Assembly: GCF_000789255.1 (NCBI RefSeq)
Contig: NZ_CP009552.1
Coordinates: 558,001 to 622,000 of the forward strand
Origin: Geoglobus acetivorans
GTDB taxonomy: Archaea > Halobacteriota > Archaeoglobi > Archaeoglobales > Archaeoglobaceae
Direction of reading: 5' to 3'
Length of the DNA stretch: 64,000 nt
Positions 16,728-24,767 of this stretch are shown in pieces. The notes below the pieces were generated by a model. That model did not search any database. It was not told where the DNA came from and was given only the letters and a program-made list of their open reading frames with translations. Made by a program: the position numbers and the translations under genes. Every line of letters begins with the position of its first letter. The stretch's first letter is position 1.

Positions 16728-18663
16728 AATGGAACAGTTCAAGGAGGAATTCATACAGGAGACGAGAGAATACATAGATGCCATGAATCAGCAATTCATT
16801 GATCTTGAAAAAGGAGACCTTCAGGCGGTAAATGAGATTTTCAGGCTTGCCCATACAATTAAAGGCATGGCAGGTTTTATGGGTTATAAAAGAGTTGAAG
16901 AGCTATGTCATAAGCTTGAAAACGTAATGGGAGCAGTAAGAGATGGTAAAATTCAGATAACCAGCGATATTGTGGATGTTCTTCTATCCGCTATTGATTT
17001 GCTCGAAGTCCTTGTCGATAAAATAGAAGAGGAGGGTAATGACCACCAGGATATATCACAGGTGATTACTGAACTCCAGAGAATACTTAAAGAGGACGTG
17101 AAAATTGAAACCGGAGGACGCCAGAAAACTGAAAGAATACACGAAGACGAAGCCAATATCCGCATAAACATAACCTTAGCAGAAGACTGTGTCATGAAGT
17201 CTGTAAGGGCTCTTCTGATTATTGAATCTCTTAAGGAGATAGGAGAAATTGTCGGAACAGTTCCTGACGAAGATATGATGGACAGTGAGAGATTTGATGG
17301 CCGATTTACAGTACTGATGAAGGCGGATAGATTACACGATATAAATGAGGTCCTCTCGAAAATCGGAGAAATTGAAAAATTCGAGGTTGAAGAGATTGTA
17401 TCTCAAAACTCCAAACTCGAGTCGAAAGAGCAAGTAGATGCCCCAAATAGAAAAGAAAAGAGCGATTCATCAGTTCAAACAAAAGCAGACATTGCCCCAC
17501 ATCCGAAAAAAGAAAAGAAAATTGAATTTATACGGGTAAGTATTTCCCAGCTGGACACTATCATGAACTTGGTTGGTGAACTGGTAATAAACAAGGGAAG
17601 ATTGCTGCAGATATCCTCTGATTACGATATCCCTGAGCTCAAGGAGGCAGTTTCTATTATGGACAAAATAATTTCGAACCTGCAGGACGAAGTTATGGAA
17701 ATGAGGATGGAAAAAGTGGAGAGAGTTTTCAGTAAATTCCCAAGAATGGTGAGAGACCTTGCTAAAAAACTTGGTAAAAAAGTGGAACTTATCATGGAGG
17801 GGCTTGATACGGAACTCGACAGAACAGTCCTTGATCAGATTAATGATCCTCTAATACACATAGTCAGAAATTGCGTAGATCACGGCATTGAGTATCCCGA
17901 TGAAAGAAAAGCATCTGGAAAGAGTGAAGTTGGAAAAATACGGCTTTCAGCTTGGAGAGATAAGAACTACATAATCATTGAAATTGAAGACGATGGTAAG
18001 GGACTGGATACAGAAAAGATTAAGAAAAAGGCTATTGAGAAGGGTCTGATTTCACCTGATGAAGCAGAAAGGATGAATGAAGATGACATAAAAATGCTGA
18101 TATTCATGCCTGGCTTTTCTACAAAGGAGAAAGCAAGTGAGATCTCCGGAAGAGGGGTTGGCATGGACGTTGTGAAAACCACTGTAGAAAAACTTGGAGG
18201 ATCAGTAAAACTATTCTCTGAAAAAGGCAAAGGCACAAAAATCCGAATACAGCTTCCGCCTACAGTTGCCATTATAAAATCGCTCCTCATACGGGTTGGA
18301 AACGAGACATACGCGATTCCAATATCAAACGTGGTTGAAGCAATATATGTAACGAGCGATTCCGTCAAAAATATTCATGGCTCGGAGTTTCTACTGGTAA
18401 GGGGAAAACTCGTTCCAGTATTTAGACTGAGGGATCTTTTCAAGATAAATGGTTCAAAATCTGAAAAAGAAGTTGGCATCATTGTAGAAAAAGAAAATGA
18501 GAAATATGTTTTGATTGCAGATGCTATAACAGATCAGCAGGAAATAGTAATTAAGCCGCTCTATGGTCATTTAGCCAAGATTAAAGGTTTCAATGGAGTC
18601 ACGATACTGGGCGATGGAAAAGTAGTCCCAATTCTTGATGTTTCAACACTGATTGGGGGGTGA
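16720..18663 (+). CDS. cheA: Chemotaxis histidine kinase CheA
   Basis: A 647-residue kinase with all five domains. P1 phosphotransfer domain with His45 (RLAHTIKGMAGFMG); P2 (about 145-230); P3 dimerisation helices (about 270-340, from RVSISQLDTIMNLVGELV); P4 ATPase with the N box (NCVDHGIEYPDER), G1 (EDDGKGLD) and G2 (GRGVGMDVV); P5 CheW-like domain from about 515. GTG start with GAGGTGAT five bases upstream, inside the end of cheB. Central enzyme that phosphorylates CheY and CheB. Confidence 0.96.
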   Translation: MDEMEQFKEEFIQETREYIDAMNQQFIDLEKGDLQAVNEIFRLAHTIKGMAGFMGYKRVEELCHKLENVMGAVRDGKIQITSDIVDVLLSAIDLLEVLVDKIEEEGNDHQDISQVITELQRILKEDVKIETGGRQKTERIHEDEANIRINITLAEDCVMKSVRALLIIESLKEIGEIVGTVPDEDMMDSERFDGRFTVLMKADRLHDINEVLSKIGEIEKFEVEEIVSQNSKLESKEQVDAPNRKEKSDSSVQTKADIAPHPKKEKKIEFIRVSISQLDTIMNLVGELVINKGRLLQISSDYDIPELKEAVSIMDKIISNLQDEVMEMRMEKVERVFSKFPRMVRDLAKKLGKKVELIMEGLDTELDRTVLDQINDPLIHIVRNCVDHGIEYPDERKASGKSEVGKIRLSAWRDKNYIIIEIEDDGKGLDTEKIKKKAIEKGLISPDEAERMNEDDIKMLIFMPGFSTKEKASEISGRGVGMDVVKTTVEKLGGSVKLFSEKGKGTKIRIQLPPTVAIIKSLLIRVGNETYAIPISNVVEAIYVTSDSVKNIHGSEFLLVRGKLVPVFRLRDLFKINGSKSEKEVGIIVEKENEKYVLIADAITDQQEIVIKPLYGHLAKIKGFNGVTILGDGKVVPILDVSTLIGG

Positions 18664-18667
18664 AAAT

Positions 18668-19276
18668 GTGTCCAAGTTCGAAAACCTAACAAATGAAGAA
18701 CTTGACATTTTAAGAGAGATGGGTAATATCGGAGTTGGGAACGCATCTACAGCCTTAGCCACGATGCTTGGCAGACCGATAAACATAACGGTGCCAGAGG
18801 TATATTTGCTGAAATTTTCAAATTTGGATAAAGTCATAAAACCAGATGAGATAGTGGTTGGAACTGTTGTGGGGCTTAGCACCATAGATAATGATAATTC
18901 TGGATTTCTATACATGATATTTCCCCAGGATTCTCCAAACAAGCTCGCCGAACTGTTGATAGGTGACTCAAGTGATGAAAGCATGGTCGAATCAACAATA
19001 ATGGAAATCTCGAATATTCTTGCATCCCATTTCTGTGATGGGATTGCAAACATGCTCGATACTGTATTGATCCCCACTCCACCCAGCTATGCCAAAGATT
19101 ACTCTGTTGCGGTCATTGACGCACTCCTCGCACAGATTGCCGATAGAACTGACAACCTTATAATTTTCGAAACCGACCTGGTAGATCAAGATAATGCAGT
19201 AGACATTCTCTTAATGCTGATACCAACTGAAAAATTCTTTGAATATATAATGCAGCTATTAGAGATGGTAAAATGA
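18668..19276 (+). CDS. cheC: CheY phosphatase CheC
   Basis: A 202-residue CheC/CheX/FliY-type phosphatase that dephosphorylates CheY and binds CheD. Two catalytic D/S-x3-E-x2-N motifs are visible: Asp13-Glu17-Asn20 in LDILREMGNIG, and STIMEISN in the second half. GTG 18668 is chosen, five bases after the cheA stop and with a G-rich site overlapping it; a TTG 15 bases upstream, inside cheA, is the alternative. The stop overlaps cheD by four bases, matching the known CheC-CheD partnership. Confidence 0.94.
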   Translation: MSKFENLTNEELDILREMGNIGVGNASTALATMLGRPINITVPEVYLLKFSNLDKVIKPDEIVVGTVVGLSTIDNDNSGFLYMIFPQDSPNKLAELLIGDSSDESMVESTIMEISNILASHFCDGIANMLDTVLIPTPPSYAKDYSVAVIDALLAQIADRTDNLIIFETDLVDQDNAVDILLMLIPTEKFFEYIMQLLEMVK

Positions 19277-19749
19277 TCCACGAACACTTAATAGGCATAG
19301 GTGAGTTCAGAGTCGTAAAAGGACTGGCAGTACTTAAAACCATAGGGTTAGGCTCCTGTATCGGTCTTGCACTTTATGACCCATACAACAAGGTTGGCGG
19401 TCTTGCACATGTCATGCTTCCGAATTCCAAGAATGGTACCGTCAAAAGTGCAAAGTATGCAGATCATGCCGTGGAAATGATGCTCAGCGCAATGAAGAGG
19501 CTCGGTAGTAAGGAGAGCAATATTGTCGCAAAACTTGCCGGGGGAGCACAGATATTCAAACACATGAACATGAATTTGCTTAAAATTGGCGAAAGAAATG
19601 TTGATGCAATAAAAAACATCTTGGAGAGTCAGGGAATAAAAATCGTTTCAGAAGACGTTGGAGGAGAAGTTGGAAGATCAGTTTACTTCTATACAGATAG
19701 TGGGAAAATGCTCGTTAGATACAGCAACGGTGTAGAACTATGGATATAG
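19273..19749 (+). CDS. cheD: Receptor glutamine deamidase CheD
   Basis: A 158-residue CheD that converts receptor glutamines to glutamates and is sequestered by CheC. The catalytic triad lines up with the Thermotoga enzyme in spacing: Thr23, Cys29 (GLGSCIGLALYD) and His46 (GGLAHVMLP). Overlaps cheC by four bases and cheR by ten. Confidence 0.95.
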   Translation: MIHEHLIGIGEFRVVKGLAVLKTIGLGSCIGLALYDPYNKVGGLAHVMLPNSKNGTVKSAKYADHAVEMMLSAMKRLGSKESNIVAKLAGGAQIFKHMNMNLLKIGERNVDAIKNILESQGIKIVSEDVGGEVGRSVYFYTDSGKMLVRYSNGVELWI

Positions 19750-20543
19750 CATTCAAGATGCTTATAAGCTACGTATCAAAACAATCGGGCATAGACTTAA
19801 ACCAGTACAGAGAAAGTTACTTAAAAAGGCGTATTGAGCTGAGAATGAAAGCTACGGGAAACAAAACATTTGAAGAATATCTCAGTTTTCTCAGAAAAAA
19901 CGGTAAAAAAGAGATCGAAGAGCTGATAAATACAATTGCCATAAATGTAACAGAATTTATGCGAGATGTAACCCCATTCAAGTTTTTCATGGAGAGGATA
20001 TTGCCAGATATTGCTAACAGAAAACACAAGGTTAAAAGCAACATGCTACGTTTTTGGAGTGCGGGATGCTCGAATGGTGAGGAGCCATACAGCATTGCAA
20101 TATGCATCTACGAATCTCTCGGCAGCGACTGGTTGTTTACGATATATGCAACAGATATTGATTTGGACTCGTTAGAAAAGGCAAAAGAAGGATATTATGA
20201 CGCATCACAATTGAAAAATCTGAATAAAACCCTCCTTTACAAATATTTTGAAAAAGAAGACGATGGATATCGAGTGAAAAGTTTTCTGAAGAGACATATC
20301 CGGTTCAAAAGACATGACCTGACCACTGACACTCCTGTATCTAAATATCTTGACGGAATTTTTTGCAGAAATGTGATCATATATTTCAACGATTCGCAAA
20401 AATCCAAGATATTCAATGATTTCTACAATGCTCTCGTAAACAGAGGTTACTTGATCATAGGTAAAAGTGAGACTTTACCTTCGGAGTTCAATGACAAATT
20501 TAAATGTATCAACCTAAAGGACAAAGTATATCAGAAGACATAA
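19740..20543 (+). CDS. cheR: Chemoreceptor methyltransferase CheR
   Basis: A 267-residue S-adenosylmethionine-dependent methyltransferase that methylates receptor glutamates. An N-terminal helical domain (1-75) with LKRRIELRM, then a Rossmann domain with FWSAGCSNGEEPYSIAI, ATDIDLDSL and DGIFCRNVIIYF. Length and order are standard; no C-terminal pentapeptide-binding extension. Last gene of the archaellum-taxis run on this strand. Confidence 0.96.
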   Translation: MDIAFKMLISYVSKQSGIDLNQYRESYLKRRIELRMKATGNKTFEEYLSFLRKNGKKEIEELINTIAINVTEFMRDVTPFKFFMERILPDIANRKHKVKSNMLRFWSAGCSNGEEPYSIAICIYESLGSDWLFTIYATDIDLDSLEKAKEGYYDASQLKNLNKTLLYKYFEKEDDGYRVKSFLKRHIRFKRHDLTTDTPVSKYLDGIFCRNVIIYFNDSQKSKIFNDFYNALVNRGYLIIGKSETLPSEFNDKFKCINLKDKVYQKT

Positions 20544-20581
20544 TACCCTTGAAGGACAATACTTCTGGAATATAAAAAATA

Positions 20582-20989
20582 TCAGTAAATTCCTTTGTTG
20601 TTGAAAAAAGGACCATATTTCTTATCTGAGTTTAATATGTGGTTTGTCAACCAACTTTTTAAAAAGCTGAGGACTTCCATTGTTAACGTCAGCTGTCCAT
20701 CTTCATACTTTTTCTTAAACTCACCAACTTTGGATACAAACTGTTCATGTTCTGCCTTGTGCTTAATGTATCCCGGATAGTTATATTGTTCCATAAGTTT
20801 TTCTTCCGTTGAAAAATGAGTTATTGTGTATTCAACCATATCATTCAGCAATTCGCCCATAATTTCTTTCCCCTTTCCTTCAAGCATTGCATCATGCAGT
20901 CTATTTATCATGGAAACAAGCTTCTTATGCTGCTCATCAATCTCCTTAATGTTAACACTAAAACTTTCATTCCATGAAATCAACGCCAT
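20582..20989 (-). CDS. Bacteriohemerythrin-type O2-binding protein
   Basis: A 135-residue single-domain hemerythrin. The full set of di-iron ligands is present: DEQH, HFSTE (HxxxE), HKAEH (HxxxH) and HILNSD (HxxxxD). Such proteins bind O2 reversibly and in prokaryotes often serve O2 sensing or delivery, frequently beside taxis genes. Convergent with cheR, 38 bases apart. Start set at ATG 20989 (MALISWNESF), eight bases after GGGGG; ATG 20995 is nearer to it. A 37-base near-perfect palindrome lies 46 bases upstream and probably controls it. Confidence 0.9.
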   Translation of the reverse strand: MALISWNESFSVNIKEIDEQHKKLVSMINRLHDAMLEGKGKEIMGELLNDMVEYTITHFSTEEKLMEQYNYPGYIKHKAEHEQFVSKVGEFKKKYEDGQLTLTMEVLSFLKSWLTNHILNSDKKYGPFFNNKGIY

Positions 20990-21034
20990 GCTCATTACCC
21001 CCTTTACTATACTATTCTGGTTCAAGTTCGTGGT

Positions 21035-21071
21035 CTTAAATTTTACTTTCAGACCTGAAAGTAAATTTAAG
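21035..21071. promoter_or_regulatory. Long palindrome upstream of the hemerythrin gene
   Basis: CTTAAATTTTACTTTCAG, spacer AC, CTGAAAGTAAATTTAAG: arms of 18 and 17 bases, complementary apart from one extra T in the left arm. On the minus strand the inner half contains a TATA-like AATTTAAG at a distance compatible with transcription start near 21010, so the palindrome overlaps the likely hemerythrin promoter. It could equally act as a transcript-end hairpin of the gene at 21103-21318. Confidence 0.6.
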
Positions 21072-21102
21072 TAACTAAGGTATTACGTAACTTGCACGCA
21101 AT

Positions 21103-21318
21103 TCAAGTTCTGAACAGCAAACTTATGGCGACCACAACTAAAAGAACCATAAGAACTATCATGATAAACACTTTTGCCATACTTTTCAAAATATGGTTCG
21201 TTTCTTTTAAAGATGCAGGCATATTGGCATCCTCTTCTGAAAGAATCTGATGATACATAATAAAAACAATACCGATTACAATGAGGGAGATAATGCCCAA
21301 TGTAGCCATACTTTTCAT
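21103..21318 (-). CDS. Small two-helix membrane protein
   Basis: A 71-residue protein with two predicted transmembrane helices (about 5-22, LGIISLIVIGIVFIMY, and about 47-68, KVFIMIVLMVLLVVVAISLLF) joined by a soluble loop with acidic and polar residues. Not recognised. Same strand as the hemerythrin gene, 113 bases upstream of it, and downstream of the winged-helix gene; the three may form a small unit. Coding status is supported by the clean hydrophobic pattern, not by homology. Confidence 0.55.
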   Translation of the reverse strand: MKSMATLGIISLIVIGIVFIMYHQILSEEDANMPASLKETNHILKSMAKVFIMIVLMVLLVVVAISLLFRT

Positions 21319-21458
21319 ATTCTATCAGAATTAATCACAACACCATACTTAAACTTTGCTCGTGAATGAAGGCAGATACAATATACAAAAAATCATTACC
21401 AAACGAATTTGCGATGTTGCGGTTAGGCAGCCTACCAAAATTTGTTAAAAAGATCGGT

Positions 21459-21806
21459 TCAATTTTCAATTAAAGCTGCTAACCTCTTTAAGTCCTCCAA
21501 GATTTCAATAGCACCAATTCCTACATCGGTAAGGAAATAATAATCGCCTTCCTTATCGACCATGTTCAGAGATTTCAATTCTTTCAGATGCCTACCAAGA
21601 ACACCAGGATTCAAACGTGTTTCGAACATTATTTGTGAGAATTTCTTCTCCCCCCGTTTTAGACAGAATAGTATTTCTGGAACCCCTCTTTTTGAAATCG
21701 TTTTCAGAATTCCTTTGAAAATTTCAAGTTCTTTACTCTCAAACTGGCTTATCACCATCAGTTCCTGAGGCGAGATCATCGCACCGACACCCCACATCCT
21801 CATCAT
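21459..21806 (-). CDS. Winged-helix transcription regulator
   Basis: A protein of up to 115 residues with an ArsR/HxlR-like winged helix (about 30-100): helix-turn-helix FSQIMFETRLNPGVLGRHLKELKSLNMV followed by a wing (KEGDYYFLTDVG). No effector domain. Candidate regulator of the neighbouring hemerythrin or of the archaellum operon, as winged-helix EarA is in Methanococcus; that is inference. Start uncertain: ATGs at 21806, 21803, 21797 and 21779, with a TATA-like ctatatc near 21822 that would give a nearly leaderless message. An IS481-like element is inserted 65 bases upstream. Confidence 0.75.
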   Translation of the reverse strand: MMRMWGVGAMISPQELMVISQFESKELEIFKGILKTISKRGVPEILFCLKRGEKKFSQIMFETRLNPGVLGRHLKELKSLNMVDKEGDYYFLTDVGIGAIEILEDLKRLAALIEN

Positions 21807-21855
21807 TATTGTTAGCTTGATATAGCATAGGAAATCCTGGTATATTTACTTTTCG

Positions 21856-21870
21856 AAACAAATCGAGAGA
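21856..21870. repeat. Left copy of 15-bp target site duplication
   Basis: AAACAAATCGAGAGA immediately before the insertion sequence; the identical 15 bases follow its right end at 22834-22848. Confidence 0.88.
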
Positions 21871-22833
21871 TGTCTTTTCCCGAAATTATTTCCCACTTCA
21901 ACAAACCCCCATGTGAAACTTGACGAGAAAGCGATAAAATGGATTATCAGAGAGAAAGGGAAGGGTACACCGACAAAGGAGATAGCAGAGATCGAAAACA
22001 TAACACCAAGAAGAGTAAATCAGATCTACAAGCAATACAAAGATACTGGAGAAATACCAAAGCCAAAGAAACCAGGTAGACCTAAAAAAGAACTATCAGA
22101 AGAAGAAATAGAAGCCATAAAAGAAGCCTATGAAGAGTACAGGTGTAATGCAGTAGTTCTCCAAACAATCTTAAAGGAAAGAGGTTACAGAATAAGCAAG
22201 AACAAAATACACGAAGTGTTGAGAATGAACGGCTATGCTAAGGAGGAGAAGAACAAGAAAAAGCGTAAAAAGTGGATAAGGTATGAGAGAAAGCACTCTA
22301 TGGAATTATGGCATGCAGACTGGTTTTTCTATAACGGGAAGTGGATAATTGCTTATCTGGACGATGCTTCCCGTCTGATTACTGGTTACGGAGTATTTGA
22401 TAAAGCAACATCTGAGAATGCCATAAAAGTGCTAAAAGAAGCCATGGATGATTATGGCAGGCCGGAATCAATCCTGACGGATAGAGGTACTCAGTTCTAC
22501 GCATCTGCAGGGGAGAAGAAGGCTAAAGGAGTATCTAAATTTGAGAAATTCCTTGCAGAGAATGAAATTAAGCATATTGTGGGTAGGGTGAATCACCCAC
22601 AAACGAATGGAAAGATAGAGAGGTTCTATGGAACGCTGGAAGCTAAAATCAAGTATTTCGATACAGTAGATGAATTCATGGAGTGGTACAATCACAAAAG
22701 ACCCCACATGAGTCTCAACTTAGATGAACTGGAGACTCCCTATAAAGCATTTTTGAGAAAGTTGACTCCTGAGAGAATATTGAGTTATTCGTGGAGGTGG
22801 TTTGATGGTGGGAAATGATTTTAGGAAACTACA
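21871..22833 (+). mobile_element. IS481-family insertion sequence, intact, 963 bp
   Basis: A complete insertion sequence. Ends are TGT...ACA; the terminal inverted repeats match at 21 of the first 26 positions (left 21871-21896, right 22808-22833). It carries one transposase gene filling nearly the whole element and is flanked by a perfect 15-base direct repeat. Size, TGT ends and long target duplication agree with the IS481 family. The perfect duplication and open transposase frame point to a recent insertion. It sits upstream of a winged-helix gene and beyond the taxis operon. Confidence 0.9.
21913..22818 (+). CDS. IS481-family transposase
   Basis: A 301-residue DDE transposase. N-terminal helix-turn-helix (about 1-45, ending RRVNQIYKQY), a second HTH region (60-105), basic stretch KKKRKKW, then an rve/RNase H-like integrase core with Asp in MELWHADWF, Asp in ILTDRGTQF and Glu in NGKIERFYG. 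Starts with GTG; an ATG two bases earlier is out of frame and hits a stop. The stop lies 15 bases from the right end of the element. Full length with no frameshift, so probably active. Confidence 0.93.
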   Translation: MKLDEKAIKWIIREKGKGTPTKEIAEIENITPRRVNQIYKQYKDTGEIPKPKKPGRPKKELSEEEIEAIKEAYEEYRCNAVVLQTILKERGYRISKNKIHEVLRMNGYAKEEKNKKKRKKWIRYERKHSMELWHADWFFYNGKWIIAYLDDASRLITGYGVFDKATSENAIKVLKEAMDDYGRPESILTDRGTQFYASAGEKKAKGVSKFEKFLAENEIKHIVGRVNHPQTNGKIERFYGTLEAKIKYFDTVDEFMEWYNHKRPHMSLNLDELETPYKAFLRKLTPERILSYSWRWFDGGK

Positions 22834-22848
22834 AAACAAATCGAGAGA
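22834..22848. repeat. Right copy of 15-bp target site duplication
   Basis: AAACAAATCGAGAGA directly after the ACA right end of the insertion sequence, identical to 21856-21870. Confidence 0.88.
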
Positions 22849-23255
22849 TAATATATGCTCAAATGTAGATTACTTGAACAGAAAGATACGAAAACAAGAT
22901 TCAAAGCACCAGATTAATTATCTCATAGTAGATATAAAATAATTAAAGACTAAAATATAGCCAACAAAAAACAGTTTGGTTAAAGCAACTGTATATATAA
23001 ACACTTTAGGGGGTGCCAATAAAACTTATCGGTGGCGGCGGCATCGTTGATAAAACGACTATTCCGGCACCCCCAATTTAAATTTATGGTCGGGAGTAAT
23101 AGATAAACTTTTTGGTGATTTTTCGAAAGATGGTGGGTTTGCGGAAATCCTGGACGCCTGACAGACAGTATTTATAAGTTTTAGTCATGATATGTTCTGC
23201 ACGGAGCCGAATCATCATGAGATAAAGTAATATATCCTGTATTCATCCCACGTTC
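22849..23255. other. Gene-free AT-rich intergenic region
   Basis: About 400 bases without a credible gene on either strand. It holds a 6-base inverted repeat ACAGTT/AACTGT near 22970-22991, a strong TATA-like gtatatataa at 22991-23000, a 66-base hairpin-forming element at 23009-23074, a TATA-like tatttataag at 23168-23177 and a second TATA-like taatatatc near 23228-23236 that is placed correctly for a leaderless start of the following gene. Confidence 0.6.
23009..23074 (+). ncRNA. Putative structured RNA or palindromic DNA element
   Basis: Ends in a perfect 9-base inverted repeat, GGGGGTGCC at 23009-23017 and GGCACCCCC at 23066-23074, far richer in GC than its surroundings. Inside are two mutually overlapping small hairpins: CGGTG/CATCG around a GCGGCGG loop, and TCGTT/AACGA around a GATAA loop. 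It has tRNA-like size and acceptor-like stem but no T-loop motif or CCA, so it is not a tRNA. The nearest TATA box (22992-23000) is too close for transcription to start exactly at the stem. A small RNA, a terminator or a mobile-element relic are all possible. Confidence 0.4.
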
Positions 23256-24068
23256 ATGAAACTCAGAGTTGCCCATACGCCAGATGCAGATGATGCGTTC
23301 ATGTTCTATGCGATGATGGAGGGTAAGATTCCACTCGATTTCGAGGTCGAACACATTATCGAGGACATAGAGAGTCTGAACAGACGGGCGTTTCAGGAGA
23401 ACATAGAGGTTACTGCTCTTTCTGTCCACGCTTACGCATACCTGAGCGACAGATACAGAATTCTATCAGCCGGTGCGAGTGTTGGAGATGGGTATGGTCC
23501 GATTGTAGTTGCAAGGGACAGCATTGAGCTTGAAGGGAGAAGGATAGCAATTCCGGGCAAATACACCTCGGCGAGCCTTTATCTGAAGCTGGCTGTAAGC
23601 GATTACGAGCCGGTCGAAATGAGATTCGACAGGATAATCGATGCTGTAAAGTCCGGGGAGGTTGATGCAGGCCTGCTGATACACGAGGGACAGATCACCT
23701 ATGAGAGACATGGCCTCGAGAAGGTGCTTGACCTGTGGGAGTGGTGGAAGGAGAAGACGTCTCTTCCAATGCCACTTGGCGTAAACGTCATCTCGAGGAG
23801 GGTTCCTGAAGGGCTGCAGAAAAAATTCCTCAGGGCGATGCAGGAGAGCATAGAGTATGCCCTCAAAAATCCTGACGAGGCCACGGACTACGCCATGAAG
23901 TACTCAAGGGGGATGGACTTCGAGACCACAAAGAAGTTTGCGATGATGTATGTGAACGAGTACACATACAAGATGCCAGAAAGCGTTGTCAGGGCCATTG
24001 AGACCCTTTTCGACATGGCTGAAGAGAGAGGGATTCTGAAAAAACCACCCCTCGATATCCTCTTTTAA
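23256..24068 (+). CDS. mqnD: MqnA/MqnD-family protein, probable 1,4-dihydroxy-6-naphthoate synthase
   Basis: A 270-residue periplasmic-binding-protein-like fold without a signal peptide, of the MqnA/MqnD family that acts in the futalosine route to menaquinone. Seen: HTPDADDAFMFYAMMEGKI at the N terminus, then VTALSVHAYAYLSDRY and GDGYGPIVVA, the pattern of the MqnD branch. MqnD turns cyclic dehypoxanthine futalosine into 1,4-dihydroxy-6-naphthoate. A related uncharacterised subgroup exists, so the reaction is inferred. There is no ribosome site before the ATG and a TATA-like taatatatc lies about 25 bases upstream, so the message is probably leaderless. Confidence 0.7.
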   Translation: MKLRVAHTPDADDAFMFYAMMEGKIPLDFEVEHIIEDIESLNRRAFQENIEVTALSVHAYAYLSDRYRILSAGASVGDGYGPIVVARDSIELEGRRIAIPGKYTSASLYLKLAVSDYEPVEMRFDRIIDAVKSGEVDAGLLIHEGQITYERHGLEKVLDLWEWWKEKTSLPMPLGVNVISRRVPEGLQKKFLRAMQESIEYALKNPDEATDYAMKYSRGMDFETTKKFAMMYVNEYTYKMPESVVRAIETLFDMAEERGILKKPPLDILF

Positions 24069-24071
24069 CCT

Positions 24072-24767
24072 TTATTTCAGATCCCTGCCGCTGAATACCG
24101 GGCCATCTGCACAGACCCTCAATCCGTTTTCGATGACACACGAACCGCATACACCAATTCCGCATTTCATGTATCTCTCAAGGGAGATTTCGGCTTTGTG
24201 AAGACTATCACCATCATCCAGAATTTTAACCACGGCGTCAATCATCCCCTCCGGGCCACACACGTAAATTCTCTCATACCTTTCAAAATCCTCCCCTGCC
24301 AGTGCGTCGGTTACAGTGCCCTTTTCTCCGAGAGACCCGTCCTCAGTGAGGATAACGGAATCATCGAACCTGTCCGGGAATATCATGTCTTCAGCGGTTT
24401 TTCCACCGTATATCACTCTGATTTTTGCATCGCATGTTCTGAGATAATCATACAGGTACAGCATCGGGGCAATCCCTATCCCTCCGGCTACGATCAGGGC
24501 CCTCTTCGAGGGCGTAAACGGTCTGCCAAACGGACCCCTTACACCCACAAGCTCACCACCGCTGAACTTCACAAGTTTCCGTGTCGTCTCACCGACGGCC
24601 TTGACAGTAACACTGCTGCTGGAGGAAAGGCTAAGGGGTATCTCCTCCATATCAAAAACGTTCAGCATTATGAACTGCCCCGGATACGAGTTTAGCGGTG
24701 AAGAGAAGTAAAGCGTTGCCACCCTGTCGGAGTGATGAACAACCTTTCGGATTCTGAGCGTGAACAT
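24072..24767 (-). CDS. pyrK: Dihydroorotate dehydrogenase electron transfer subunit PyrK
   Basis: A 231-residue ferredoxin-reductase-like flavoprotein that passes electrons from dihydroorotate dehydrogenase (PyrD) to NAD or another acceptor in pyrimidine synthesis. FAD-binding domain with IPLSLSSSS in place of the usual RxxS motif, NAD-binding domain with VAGGIGIAPMLYLYDYL, and a C-terminal [2Fe-2S] site CGIGVCGSC plus a later Cys (LRVC). No pyrD is adjacent. Convergent with mqnD, three bases apart. A TATA box about 26 bases before the ATG and no ribosome site indicate a leaderless message. Confidence 0.87.
   Translation of the reverse strand: MFTLRIRKVVHHSDRVATLYFSSPLNSYPGQFIMLNVFDMEEIPLSLSSSSSVTVKAVGETTRKLVKFSGGELVGVRGPFGRPFTPSKRALIVAGGIGIAPMLYLYDYLRTCDAKIRVIYGGKTAEDMIFPDRFDDSVILTEDGSLGEKGTVTDALAGEDFERYERIYVCGPEGMIDAVVKILDDGDSLHKAEISLERYMKCGIGVCGSCVIENGLRVCADGPVFSGRDLK

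Noticed and set aside
23009-23074. tRNA gene
   Set aside because: A 7-9 bp acceptor-like stem is present, but 66 bases is too short and no GTTCRAAT T-loop or anticodon arm can be drawn.
21871-23074. Composite transposon reaching from the insertion sequence to the 23009 hairpin
   Set aside because: The target duplication closes exactly at 22833/22834, so the mobile unit ends there; the hairpin has no matching partner on the other side.
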